A program made the translations under genes and the position numbers. DNA of 64,000 nt. Source: Mucilaginibacter oryzae. Its GTDB lineage: Bacteria; Bacteroidota; Bacteroidia; Sphingobacteriales; Sphingobacteriaceae. Shown piece by piece: positions 1 to 11,494 of this stretch; the stretch's first letter is position 1, and every line of letters starts with the position of its first letter. The notes beneath the pieces are model-generated. The model made no database searches. It was not told where the DNA came from and saw nothing but the letters and a program-made list of their open reading frames with translations. The stretch lies in NCBI RefSeq assembly GCF_003148845.1, contig NZ_QGHA01000001.1:558001-622000 (forward strand), in the 5' to 3' direction.

Positions 1-28
1 GCCCATCAAAAACGCAACACCTTGTTTA

Positions 29-36
29 TAAATTTG
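29..36 (+). promoter_or_regulatory. Candidate -7 promoter element (TAAATTTG)
   Basis: TAAATTTG matches the Bacteroidota -7 consensus TAnnTTTG and lies 42 bases before the ATG of the acyltransferase-like gene at 79. No -33 TTG is seen at the usual distance, because the window begins too close. Motif match only. Confidence 0.45.
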
Positions 37-78
37 TTATCTACGTTAAAAACATTATTTTAGGGTATATTTTTCCCG

Positions 79-1269
79 ATGCCCACAACCAGCTTAGCCC
101 CAGCCTCCAATAAACGTATTGATAGTATTGATATTCTTCGCGGCATTATTATGCTGGTTATGGCCCTGGATCATGTGAGGGATGTTTTTCACCAGGGCAG
201 CCCCGATCCTACAGACTTGGCAACTACAACTCCGTTTCTTTTTTTCACCAGGTGGATTACCCATTTTTGCGCGCCAAACTTCCTTTTTTTAAGCGGGATT
301 TCTGCTTACCTGGCCGGGAAGCGGCGCACCAAAAAAGAGCTGAGCATTTTTTTGATCCAGCGTGGGATTTGGCTCGTACTGGTAGAAGTACTGATCATCA
401 ACACCGCTTTCGAGCTTAATTTTCAATTCCATTTTCTTGTATTACAGGTAATGTGGGCAATTGGCGTAAGCATGATCCTGCTTGGCCTGATCATATGGAT
501 GCCCATAGAACTCATCGGCATCATTGGCCTGCTGATTTTCTGCGGCCATAATTTATTTGATTATTTCCATACTTCTGGCTTCATGAGCAAGCTGCTGTTC
601 AATGCCTCCGGCTTCGGACCGCAAAACATTATCCGCCTGGATGCCTCACATAACGTTTTGGATGCCTACGCCGTATTACCATGGACAGGGGTTATGTTGC
701 TCGGCTATTTCTGCGGTCAGTGTTATCAAAGCACATTTGATGGCAAGCGGAGGCAACATTTGCTCCTGCGCCTTTCAGCGCTCTTGTTATTTACATTTCT
801 GCTATTGCGCTATTTCAACCTCTACGGAGACCCTGCACCCTGGAGCCATCAAAAAACGGCAGTACTCAGCATTATCTCCTTCCTCAACGTTACCAAATAT
901 CCGTGCTCACTTCATTACCTTTGCATGACTCTCAGCGCAGGCCTCTTTCTACTTGCAATGGCCGAAAGGTTTGGTAACAGGCTCACACGCTTGTTCGCGA
1001 TGTATGGCAGCGTACCTTTCTTCTATTACATTTTGCACTTTTACTTGTTAAGGCTCTTTAACATCATCATTTTCTTTGTATCGGGCTTCAACACAACTGA
1101 TATACAGCCCAAGCCAACAGATTTCAGTTTCCATCCTGCCAATTTCGGTTTTAGCCTATGGGGTGTTTACCTGGTATGGCTGGCCGTAATCTGCACCTTA
1201 TACCTGCCATGCCGTTGGTTTAGCGCTTACAAAAAGAAACATCGGGCGTGGTGGCTCAGCTACTTATAG
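79..1269 (+). CDS. Heparan-alpha-glucosaminide N-acetyltransferase-like membrane protein (DUF1624)
   Basis: This 396-residue protein is almost entirely hydrophobic, with about ten predicted membrane segments. It opens with the DUF1624 signature (RIDSIDILRG at 13-22, then ALDHVRD at 29-35, where the charged residues sit at the membrane edge). The family is related to lysosomal heparan-alpha-glucosaminide N-acetyltransferase and is thought to move acyl groups across the membrane onto sugars; the substrate in bacteria is generally unknown. It is a single gene followed by a clear terminator at 1333-1360. The family call is firm; the reaction is inferred from the family. Confidence 0.85.
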   Translation: MPTTSLAPASNKRIDSIDILRGIIMLVMALDHVRDVFHQGSPDPTDLATTTPFLFFTRWITHFCAPNFLFLSGISAYLAGKRRTKKELSIFLIQRGIWLVLVEVLIINTAFELNFQFHFLVLQVMWAIGVSMILLGLIIWMPIELIGIIGLLIFCGHNLFDYFHTSGFMSKLLFNASGFGPQNIIRLDASHNVLDAYAVLPWTGVMLLGYFCGQCYQSTFDGKRRQHLLLRLSALLLFTFLLLRYFNLYGDPAPWSHQKTAVLSIISFLNVTKYPCSLHYLCMTLSAGLFLLAMAERFGNRLTRLFAMYGSVPFFYYILHFYLLRLFNIIIFFVSGFNTTDIQPKPTDFSFHPANFGFSLWGVYLVWLAVICTLYLPCRWFSAYKKKHRAWWLSYL

Positions 1270-1332
1270 CTAAGTCCGCTATCATGCTGATTTTTAGTAA
1301 CAGGCCTGGAGCAGATACTACAATGTTCACAA

Positions 1333-1360
1333 AAAGGCGCAAGATAATTTGTGCCTTTTT
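1333..1360 (+). terminator. Rho-independent terminator
   Basis: A 10-bp stem (1333-1342 with 1349-1358, one G-T wobble) and loop GATAAT are followed by a T run, 64 bases after the stop of the DUF1624 gene. It separates that gene from the antiporter. Confidence 0.8.
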
Positions 1361-1424
1361 CGATTTTAGCACCTTTTACGCCCGGCTAAACCGCTGCTCC
1401 TGCCCTTTCTCTGCCCACATTTAC

Positions 1425-1432
1425 TATCTTTG
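1425..1432 (+). promoter_or_regulatory. -7 element TATCTTTG abutting the antiporter start
   Basis: TATCTTTG is a perfect TAnnTTTG match and is separated from the ATG at 1436 by only GGC. If used, transcription would begin at or next to the start codon, giving a leaderless message. No good TTG lies 19-20 bases upstream, so the -33 half is weak. Confidence 0.55.
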
Positions 1433-1435
1433 GGC

Positions 1436-2677
1436 ATGAGCATCCCCGATATACTGGCTTTTATCATTGTATTGGCAGCGGCATTTGCCTATGTCAATCA
1501 CCGTTTTATCAAGTGGCCGCCCGCTATCGGCATCATGGTATTATCTCTGGGTTTATCCATGCTGTCTGTTGTGCTCCGCGGGTTTGCCTGGGTCCGGCTT
1601 GACCATCTCGCATCGGTTATCAACGCCATCGATTTCAGGGACGTTTTGCTCAATTTCCTGTTAAGCTTCCTGCTGTTTGCCGGTGCTATTCACATCGACG
1701 CCAAAAAACTGTACAAGGAGCGGTTGCCGGTTACCGTTCTGGCTTTGTTCGGCACACTAATCTCTACAGGCCTGGTTGGGTACCTAACCTGGTTACTGCT
1801 TGGTTGGTTTGGTTACCCCGTACCTTTTATATACTGCCTTATTTTTGGCACCATTATTTCGCCCACTGATCCGGTTGCGGTTTTAAGTATTTTGAAAGAG
1901 GCCCGTATCCCCGTTTCGTTAGAGCTTAAAATAGCCGGCGAATCATTATTTAACGATGGTATAGGCATCGTTCTATTTGTAACCATGACGGAGATTGCCC
2001 GCACCGGGCATTTTTCCCTGGGCAATTTTGGCTTACTCTTCGCGCGCGAAGCATTAGGGGGCCTCGCTTTCGGCGCTTTGCTGGGATACCTTGGCTTTCA
2101 CCTGCTCCGCTCGGTTAATGATTACAAGGTAGAGGTATTGATTACGCTGGCCCTGGTTACCGGCGGTTATGCAACGGCTGATCACCTGCATATTTCCGGT
2201 CCGCTGGCCATGGTTGTAGCGGGACTGATTACCGGTAATAAATCGCGGCGTGAGGGACTATCGGCCATAAGCTGGGATTATTTAGGTAAGTTTTGGGAAC
2301 TGATAGACGAAATCCTGAATGCTATACTGTTTATGCTGGTTGGGCTCGAATTATTGGTAATTAACGTAGAGCCTGTTTTGCTGATTGTTGGCTTGGCCGC
2401 TATCGGCGTTATGCTGTTGTCGCGCTGGATTTCGGTTGCGTTGCCGGTGTGGCTGCTGAAACGGAAAATTAATTTCGAACGCCATGCCATCGCCATTTTA
2501 ACCTGGGGAGGATTGAAAGGGGGCCTTTCTATAGCCCTTGCGCTTTCGCTCGAAAAGGGCATGTACCGTGATATGTTCGTGCTGATCACTTACACCATTG
2601 TGGTGTTCTCCATTTTAGTACAGGGCTTGAGCATTGGCGGCTTTACCAAAAACCTGTTAAAAACCCCAAAAACATAA
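1436..2677 (+). CDS. Na+/H+ antiporter, CPA1/NhaP type
   Basis: A 413-residue polytopic membrane protein with about 12 helices. The segment ISPTDPVAVL followed by GESLFNDGIGIVLF is the ion-binding core of CPA1 antiporters: the acidic pair in FND is the transport site and TDPVA forms the unwound helix. It should exchange Na+ (or K+) for H+ at the inner membrane. The frame opens two codons earlier at a TTG (1430), but that codon lies inside the TATCTTTG promoter element, so the ATG at 1436 is preferred. There is no C-terminal RCK or cytosolic regulatory domain. The exact ion is not predictable here. Confidence 0.9.
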   Translation: MSIPDILAFIIVLAAAFAYVNHRFIKWPPAIGIMVLSLGLSMLSVVLRGFAWVRLDHLASVINAIDFRDVLLNFLLSFLLFAGAIHIDAKKLYKERLPVTVLALFGTLISTGLVGYLTWLLLGWFGYPVPFIYCLIFGTIISPTDPVAVLSILKEARIPVSLELKIAGESLFNDGIGIVLFVTMTEIARTGHFSLGNFGLLFAREALGGLAFGALLGYLGFHLLRSVNDYKVEVLITLALVTGGYATADHLHISGPLAMVVAGLITGNKSRREGLSAISWDYLGKFWELIDEILNAILFMLVGLELLVINVEPVLLIVGLAAIGVMLLSRWISVALPVWLLKRKINFERHAIAILTWGGLKGGLSIALALSLEKGMYRDMFVLITYTIVVFSILVQGLSIGGFTKNLLKTPKT

Positions 2678-2696
2678 AACAGAGATAAAATAAAAA

Positions 2697-2725
2697 GCTG
2701 CCCGCGATGGCAAATCGCGGGCAGC
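2697..2725 (-). terminator. Strong terminator hairpin downstream of katG
   Basis: A perfect 11-bp GC-rich stem, GCTGCCCGCGA with TCGCGGGCAGC, and a 7-base loop. On the minus strand it is followed by TTTTTATTTTA, so it should stop katG transcription; it may also serve the antiporter from the other side. Confidence 0.85.
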
Positions 2726-2762
2726 GTAACGTGAAATCCTCTTTAAACTTCTTTACAAAAAG

Positions 2763-5140
<2,378 letters not shown>

Positions 5141-5185
5141 TTACAGGGCTATCCCCGCTGATGATAAAATTAGAGGTTCAAATCA

Positions 5186-5226
5186 TATAATCAAAATCGA
5201 TTAATTCTATAATTCTATAATCAAAA
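5186..5226. promoter_or_regulatory. Direct repeats upstream of katG, possible operator
   Basis: TATAATCAAAA occurs at 5186-5196 and 5216-5226, exactly 30 bases apart. Between them ATTCTATA is tandemly duplicated (5204-5219). The block lies 76-116 bases before the katG start, in the 5111-5458 gap, where nothing else stands out. Spacing near three helical turns suits a regulator binding one face. The identity of the regulator (OxyR or PerR type) is speculation. Confidence 0.35.
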
Positions 5227-5458
5227 ACTATTAGAAAACATTATCGCTACTCGTCAACAACCTAACAACAGCACTCAAAAAGCACGTTTACAATAGTTTA
5301 AACATTCAACTATCTGTCTGCCGTCAAAGTCTCTATACATCAAATCCGGATAAGAAAACCGCTTGTGTACTGGTTGCTCTGGCCGAAAAATCAACTAATA
5401 ACCAATTCATTCGCGCTTGCTTTACTTCCTACAAAAGTCTTTTTAACATCCATCTACC

Positions 5459-8400
5459 TTATTCCACAAACTGAATATCCTTCAAACTCAAAATACCATC
5501 GTTAGGCTTTGATCGTTTAATGGCGAAAAAGTACACATCGTGCTTGCCGCTTACGGGTTTTGTAAGCGTTCCTTTTACCTCGCCGGTTTTATCCCAGCCG
5601 CCGGTTACCTGGTACGCCACCGAGCTGATAACCGGGCCTGCCTGCGAATCTATCCGTACTTCTATCTCTCCTGCATAATCCTTAGAGGCATATTTATAAG
5701 CAAAGGCGCTGATATTGGTCAGGTCGATATTTTTGAACAGCACGTACGATTTATGGCTACCTGCCGAAAGATCATCTTTAAACCGGTTAAACCCTTTCAA
5801 TTCATCGGCATAAACAGCCTTAACAGTTGCGTTACGCAGCACCACCATGTCGGTTGCTCTTAGCGGCCCTACAACCTTACCGCCTTTATCGGTATACGAT
5901 GCCAGCAAGGTATACTCACCGCGGGGCTCGGCATCGTTAAATTTAGGGTTAAGCGTTCCGCTAACAGGCAAAGGCAGTACCGGGCTTTTTTTATCGGTAA
6001 GCGAAAAAATGTATTTCACTATTTCCTTCGTATCGGCAGTTGAAAGCTGCGGGTGCGCGCTCATTACATGTTCGGTACCCCAACTCCCTGCGCCGCCCGC
6101 TATAATTTTTTTAGCCAGCTGATCGATAGCGCCTTTCTGGGTTTTATAGCGTTTGGCAATAGCCATAAAGCTTGGCCCAACGGCTGTTTTATTAACGGTA
6201 TGGCACGATTTACAGTCGCTGTTGGCCATCAACGCCTTACCGGGATAACTAACCTCGGTGGTTGCCAGGGCTGTAAGGTTTTGCGTAGTACTGTTGGCAG
6301 ATGGCTGGGGGTTGTAGATGTAAAACAGTTTTACTTTTTTAGGGTCGATCCTCCCATCCTCCTTATCGCTTACCACCACGTGATAACTAAAAGGTTTGCC
6401 CTTCCAGATAAACGACCTGTTATCCGCGCTGGCAATGGTTATTTCGGGTTTGGTATTGCCAACCCTTACTACCACAGTGTCGCGGCCAACCAATCCGCCT
6501 TTATCGGTCACTTTTAAAATGGTTTTATATACCCCCGGTTTGGTGAAAGTATATCGGGCTGATGCTGTGGTAGCGCCAACTGTTTTACCATCAAACAACC
6601 ATTGATAGGTGATTTGATCGTCATCGTCCGGATCTTTGCTGTTCTGGCTGCTGAAGCTTACTTTAAGCGGAGCCTGGCCTGCGATTTCCTTTTTAACAGG
6701 AAAGTCCTTTAATTCGGACGTGATAAACCTGGTACGGGCAAAATTATTAAACGCGGCAGTATCTAAAATACCGGCTTTGGCAACAGGCGCACGGTTGCCG
6801 GTGTTGTATTCTATCTTCACCAAACGGGCATCCTCATTCTGCGCGCCGTAAACCGATCCGTACTCCAGCATATACAATGCCCCGTCAGGGCCGAACTGCA
6901 TATCAATGGGCCTCCTGAAGTCGCCGCTTAAGGGCATAAAGGCTTCGTTGCGCAGGTAGTTTTCATGCTCGTCAAAACGCAGGCTGATTACCCAGTTGCG
7001 CATCCAGTCGGCAACAAACAATGTCCCGTCATAATATTCGGAGAACTTATTGGGGTTTTTAACATTTTTGTCAAACTCATAAAAATCGCCGCCGATGGCG
7101 CAGCGCCCGCCCATGCCTAATTCCGGAAACTCGTCTGAAGCGGCATAAGGGTACCAGATCATGGCCGGCTGGGCGGGAGGCAATACGTTAAGCCCGGTAT
7201 TGTTCGGCGAATTATTTACCGGCGCTTTTGGGTCGAAGTACGGCCCCGGTTTGGCATTCACAAAATCCCAGTGCGAGTAAGCAAAATTATTACCCACAAA
7301 ATAGGGCCAGCCAAAATTGCCTGCTTTACGGGCCTGGTTAAACTCATCATACCCGCGCGGACCGCGGGGCGAATCTTTACCGGCATCCGGCCCAATCTCG
7401 CCCCAATACAAAACCGAAGTTTTGGGGTTTACAGCAATGCGGTAAGGGTTGCGGCAACCCATCACATAAATTTCGGGCCTGGTTTTAGCGGTTCCTTTCG
7501 CAAAAAGGTTTCCTTGGGGGATGGTGTAAGTGCCATCAGCTTCAGGATGAATGCGCAGTATCTTCCCTTTAAAATCGTTGGTGTTACCGGCGCTTCGCTG
7601 CGCGTCGAGGCTGTAGTGTTCGGTACCCGGACGTTCATCTAAAGGAGCGTACCCGTCTGATGGAAAAGGGCTCGAACTATCGCCGGTAGACAGATATAGG
7701 TTTTTATCCTTATCCCAGGCCAGCGAGCCGCCGTGGTGCGCGCCGCTTACCTTTTGCACGGGCACTTTCAACAATATTTTTTCTGATTTCGGGTCGAGCA
7801 CATCTGCGGGGCTTAATTTAAAACGCGACAATTGAAAATTAAGCGGCTCGATGGTTTGCCCGGCAGGCATATAATAGATATAAACAAACTGGTTTTTATC
7901 AAAATCAGGGTCGAGGGTTAGGCCAATCACGCCTGTGCCTCCCTCGTAAGTGATAGGAAACTTATGGATCACCTTAAATTGATGGGTTTTGGTATTATAA
8001 ACCGAAAAATTGCCCATCAGCTGCGTAAAGAAAACACGCCCGTCTTTAGCCGTAGCCAGCTCCATTGGCGAGGCGATATTGCTTACCAAAACTGTTTTGA
8101 TAAAGCGGCTTTGATCCGGCGCCACCCTCGAGTAGGCTTTACCATAATCAAGCGGTTTACCATTTCCCATCGCATACCTGATACCGCCAAGCAGCTGGCC
8201 TAAAAACAGCGGGTCGCTGTAGCTTTCATCCGTATGGCCGCAACCGGTGTAAAACGACCGGCCGCCATCAAATTCGTGGTACCAGGTGATGGGATGATCG
8301 GCGCCGTTGGTGCCGCCATCATAGGTATTCTCGTCCAGGCTGGCCAGTACGTGTATACCGCTATAAATGGATTTGTAGTTGTACCACTCGTCGGTACGCT

Positions 8401-8899
8401 CCCATTTATCGGGCAGGTTGGCGGTAGCCGGGTGGCTTTTATCGGTTACGTTAATAACAGCCTTGCGGATATTGGAATTGTTTGGATGGCTCGAAAAATA
8501 AGCGCCTACCAGTTTGCCGTACCATGGCCAGTCGTACTCGGTATCGGCTGCGGAGTGCAGGCCTACAAAACCACCTCCCGCCTGGATGTAACGCTCAAAC
8601 GCTGCCTGCTCAACCGCGTTAAGTACATTACCGGTAGTGCAGTTAAAAATAACCGCCTGGTATTTTTTAAGATTTTCGTCGGTAAAATTGGCCGCATTGG
8701 TGGTAGTATCCACATCAAAACCATGATCGCTGCCCAGCTTTTGAATGGCGGCGATACCATAAGGGATGCACGAATGGTGCCAGCCCAGCGTTTTGGAAAA
8801 CACCAAAACACGCGGCTTATCGGCAGGCTTTTTAAATGCGAAGAGCAGGACTGTTAATCCCGTCAAAAAAACGTAGGTAAGGTTTGTTTTTAACGACAT
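5459..8899 (-). CDS. Secreted ThuA / sugar dehydrogenase / PKD / cytochrome c / carbohydrate-binding fusion
   Basis: A multidomain protein of about 1146 residues. In order: a signal segment (LTYVFLTGLTVLLFAF), a ThuA-like glutamine-amidotransferase-fold domain (about 30-250, GHTDESY), a PQQ-type soluble aldose dehydrogenase propeller (about 265-700), a PKD domain (about 740-830), a cytochrome c domain with CKSCH and a candidate Met ligand in HVMSAHP, and a C-terminal CBM6-like sandwich. Such fusions are common in sugar-degrading Bacteroidota and probably oxidise sugars in the periplasm, passing electrons to the attached haem. The frame extends 19 codons upstream, but MSLKTNL at 8899 gives a proper signal peptide and was chosen. 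Its position beside the fucose genes suggests, without proof, a role in sugar oxidation. Confidence 0.85.
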   Translation of the reverse strand: MSLKTNLTYVFLTGLTVLLFAFKKPADKPRVLVFSKTLGWHHSCIPYGIAAIQKLGSDHGFDVDTTTNAANFTDENLKKYQAVIFNCTTGNVLNAVEQAAFERYIQAGGGFVGLHSAADTEYDWPWYGKLVGAYFSSHPNNSNIRKAVINVTDKSHPATANLPDKWERTDEWYNYKSIYSGIHVLASLDENTYDGGTNGADHPITWYHEFDGGRSFYTGCGHTDESYSDPLFLGQLLGGIRYAMGNGKPLDYGKAYSRVAPDQSRFIKTVLVSNIASPMELATAKDGRVFFTQLMGNFSVYNTKTHQFKVIHKFPITYEGGTGVIGLTLDPDFDKNQFVYIYYMPAGQTIEPLNFQLSRFKLSPADVLDPKSEKILLKVPVQKVSGAHHGGSLAWDKDKNLYLSTGDSSSPFPSDGYAPLDERPGTEHYSLDAQRSAGNTNDFKGKILRIHPEADGTYTIPQGNLFAKGTAKTRPEIYVMGCRNPYRIAVNPKTSVLYWGEIGPDAGKDSPRGPRGYDEFNQARKAGNFGWPYFVGNNFAYSHWDFVNAKPGPYFDPKAPVNNSPNNTGLNVLPPAQPAMIWYPYAASDEFPELGMGGRCAIGGDFYEFDKNVKNPNKFSEYYDGTLFVADWMRNWVISLRFDEHENYLRNEAFMPLSGDFRRPIDMQFGPDGALYMLEYGSVYGAQNEDARLVKIEYNTGNRAPVAKAGILDTAAFNNFARTRFITSELKDFPVKKEIAGQAPLKVSFSSQNSKDPDDDDQITYQWLFDGKTVGATTASARYTFTKPGVYKTILKVTDKGGLVGRDTVVVRVGNTKPEITIASADNRSFIWKGKPFSYHVVVSDKEDGRIDPKKVKLFYIYNPQPSANSTTQNLTALATTEVSYPGKALMANSDCKSCHTVNKTAVGPSFMAIAKRYKTQKGAIDQLAKKIIAGGAGSWGTEHVMSAHPQLSTADTKEIVKYIFSLTDKKSPVLPLPVSGTLNPKFNDAEPRGEYTLLASYTDKGGKVVGPLRATDMVVLRNATVKAVYADELKGFNRFKDDLSAGSHKSYVLFKNIDLTNISAFAYKYASKDYAGEIEVRIDSQAGPVISSVAYQVTGGWDKTGEVKGTLTKPVSGKHDVYFFAIKRSKPNDGILSLKDIQFVE

Positions 8900-9175
8900 A
8901 TAGTGATTATTGGTTGATCGTTTTTCATTAAACAGCCGAAAAAGCAACACGAGCATAGAACACGGCTTAAAAACTTAGGCGACTGTAAAAAAAAGTTAAA
9001 CTAAAAGGGTTGTTCAATCAATTGGCTAACACAATAATACTATTTAAAACACCTGATGTATAGCGGTTAAAGTTTAATTTTTGGCGACTATGTATTTGTA
9101 ATTGAATTGTTACGGCTTAAGGTACCTGCGCCGCAACAGCAAGGGAGGCGTACTAAAACTGAAGATAAAAGGAAA

Positions 9176-10051
9176 CTAAACCAATAATTGGTTGCGGTAT
9201 TGGCGCGGACTTGTTTTTTTAATTACTTTAAAAAAACGGTTAAAGTTTGATACGTTATTAAAACCGCATTCGTAGGCTATATCTGTAATGCTATAGTCTT
9301 TATTGGCCAGCAGTTTGCACGCATAACCAATTCTTGTTTCGTTAACAAACTGGGTAAATGATTTTTTGGTGCGTGCCTTGAAAAACCGGCAAAACGCGTA
9401 GGTGTTCATATTGGCAACATCGGCAATGGTATTGAGTGAGATATCTTCGCGAAAATTATCGAAAATGTATTTAAAAACCTGGTCCATGCGTTTGCTGTCA
9501 TGATATTGGTACTGGTTGGTATAATTGGTACTGGCCAGTAAATTATACCCCTCGTCTGAACTCATAAGATCCAGGATCTCCAGCAGGGTGATAATCTTTG
9601 GTAAACCTTCCTGTTGTAAAATCCGGTACATCAGTTTAACAACCGCTTCCCTGCATTTTCCCTTTAACTCTACCCCCCGTTGGGCTTTATTTAAAAACGA
9701 TTCGATTTTGCGCACATTTCCAAAGGCCGAAAGGTGCATGATCAGTTTTGCAGGATTGAAATAAATGGTTAATGAATGCGAGTAAGGCACCTCTTCAACA
9801 TCGGCAGGCTGCTCCCGGGTGTTATGCCAAACATGCGGGATGTTTGATCCTAAAAAAATTGTTTCGCCGCTTTCAAAGTAATCTACCGAATCGCCGATGA
9901 TGCGCTTTCCGGAGCTTTTTACAATATGTACCAGCTGGCATTCTTCATGAAAATGAAACTCGTTCGAAAAAAATGGCAGTATCACTTCCCTGGCTAAAAA
10001 AAGGTCTTCCGACTGTACACCGTCGGACAATACGGCTAAAATTGGCTTCAT
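9176..10051 (-). CDS. AraC-family regulator of the fucose locus
   Basis: 291 residues: an N-terminal cupin-like sensing half (about 20-110, with FHEECQLVHI) and a C-terminal double helix-turn-helix (about 190-288), including DIAYECGFNNVSNFNRFFK, the classic second HTH of AraC/XylS proteins. It is transcribed away from the fuconate dehydratase gene across a 205-base divergent region, the usual layout for a local activator. The inducer is probably a sugar from this pathway, by context only. Confidence 0.88.
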   Translation of the reverse strand: MKPILAVLSDGVQSEDLFLAREVILPFFSNEFHFHEECQLVHIVKSSGKRIIGDSVDYFESGETIFLGSNIPHVWHNTREQPADVEEVPYSHSLTIYFNPAKLIMHLSAFGNVRKIESFLNKAQRGVELKGKCREAVVKLMYRILQQEGLPKIITLLEILDLMSSDEGYNLLASTNYTNQYQYHDSKRMDQVFKYIFDNFREDISLNTIADVANMNTYAFCRFFKARTKKSFTQFVNETRIGYACKLLANKDYSITDIAYECGFNNVSNFNRFFKVIKKTSPRQYRNQLLV

Positions 10052-10256
10052 TTTAACAAAAATGGCTCAAAAAATTCAAACACAAGCAAAAATACTATCA
10101 AAAGTTGCCAATTTAAATGAAAGTAAAAAACATGCGCCGCCTAATTTTACATCAGCGTACCTCATCCGGAAGAGGCAGCTAAAACCAATCTATAAATAAG
10201 CAACTAATACAGTTTTCATTTTTAACGGGACACTATCCCTTAAAATATCTACTTAC

Positions 10257-11486
10257 ATGTATATTACAAAAATTGAAGTAACCGATAAGCGCTTTAACTT
10301 AGGCAACGGCGCCGGTTCGGATGCAGTGAACGACTCAACGCAATACGCCTACGCTATTTGCGAACTCCATACCGGTGGCAACACTAAGGGCATTGGCCTT
10401 GCATTTACGTTAGGTGCAGGTAACGACCTGGTGTGCAAAGCCATCCAATACCTGTCTGAGCCTTTAAAAGGTAAAGAAATTGAAGCGTTGATGGCCGATT
10501 TCGGACCGGTTTACCGTTCCATATTAGATTCGCCAGCCTACCGCTGGCTTGGGCCGCATAAAGGCGTTATGCAGTTGGCGCTTGCAGCCATTGTTAATGC
10601 CTGCTTTGATTTGTGGGCCAAAAGCCGCCAGGTACCGCTTTGGAAGCTTTTAATAGACCTGACACCAAAACAACTTGTAGCTACGCTTGATCTGCATTAT
10701 CTTGAAGATGTGCTAACCGTTGAAGATGCCGAAAACCTATTGAGCCATAACCTGGCCGGGCGTACTTTGCGCAAAGGGGTTTTGCAAACAGGTTATAAAG
10801 CTTACGATACATCGGTGGGATGGTTCAATTACACCGACGAGAAGATCAAAGAAAACGTTAACCGCGCTATTGACCGTGGTTTTACGGCCATGAAACTGAA
10901 AGTAGGCTCGAACGACCCGCAACGGGATATCCGCCGGGCAAAACTGGTGCGTACAGAAGCAGGCGACAAAACCACCATTATGCTTGACGCCAACCAGAAA
11001 TGGAACCTGCCGCAGGCCATCAGCATTTGCAAAGAGTTAAATTCCATCAACCCTTACTGGATTGAAGAGCCAACCCACCCTGATGATGTGATAGCGCACC
11101 AGACACTGGCTAAAGAAATTTCGCCGTTAAAAATCGCCGCCGGCGAACATATCCCCAACAAAATCATTTTTAAAAACTTTTTGCAGGCCGGGGCGATGGA
11201 TTTTTGCCAGGTTGATTGTGTTCGCGTTGGGGGTATATCGGAGTTTTTGACCATCAGCCTGCTGGCTAAAAAGTTTAACATCCCGGTAGTGCCGCATGTG
11301 GGCGATATGGGGCAGATCCACCAGCATTTAGTGTTATTTAACCATGTTGCTATTGGTCACGAAAACCTATTTTTGGAACATATCCCGCATTTGTCGCGTT
11401 ATTTTAAACATCCGGCCAATATCAGCGGCGGTTATTACGCCGTACCGGCCGAAGCGGGCAACAGCAGCGATTTACTGATCAGCTAA
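10257..11486 (+). CDS. L-fuconate dehydratase (enolase superfamily)
   Basis: 409 residues. It dehydrates L-fuconate to 2-keto-3-deoxy-L-fuconate in non-phosphorylative fucose catabolism. The fold is a mandelate-racemase-type barrel: KLK at 213-215, metal ligands D244 (MLDANQ), E270 (WIEEP) and E297 (AAGEHIP), and the D320/H347 dyad (QVD, VPHVGD). These match the Xanthomonas FucD active site at nearly constant offset. It begins a tight operon with the SDR (8-base gap) and the permease. Related sugar acids such as L-galactonate could also be substrates. Confidence 0.9.
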   Translation: MYITKIEVTDKRFNLGNGAGSDAVNDSTQYAYAICELHTGGNTKGIGLAFTLGAGNDLVCKAIQYLSEPLKGKEIEALMADFGPVYRSILDSPAYRWLGPHKGVMQLALAAIVNACFDLWAKSRQVPLWKLLIDLTPKQLVATLDLHYLEDVLTVEDAENLLSHNLAGRTLRKGVLQTGYKAYDTSVGWFNYTDEKIKENVNRAIDRGFTAMKLKVGSNDPQRDIRRAKLVRTEAGDKTTIMLDANQKWNLPQAISICKELNSINPYWIEEPTHPDDVIAHQTLAKEISPLKIAAGEHIPNKIIFKNFLQAGAMDFCQVDCVRVGGISEFLTISLLAKKFNIPVVPHVGDMGQIHQHLVLFNHVAIGHENLFLEHIPHLSRYFKHPANISGGYYAVPAEAGNSSDLLIS

Positions 11487-11494
11487 AAACCAAA

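Noticed and set aside
8234..8857. 207-codon plus-strand open frame
   Set aside because: It lies opposite the ThuA domain of the large fusion; codon bias of the minus-strand gene creates long antisense frames.
10142..10149. TAATTTTA as promoter of the fuconate dehydratase operon
   Set aside because: It misses the final G of the consensus and has no TTG at a suitable distance; AT-rich background makes such matches common.
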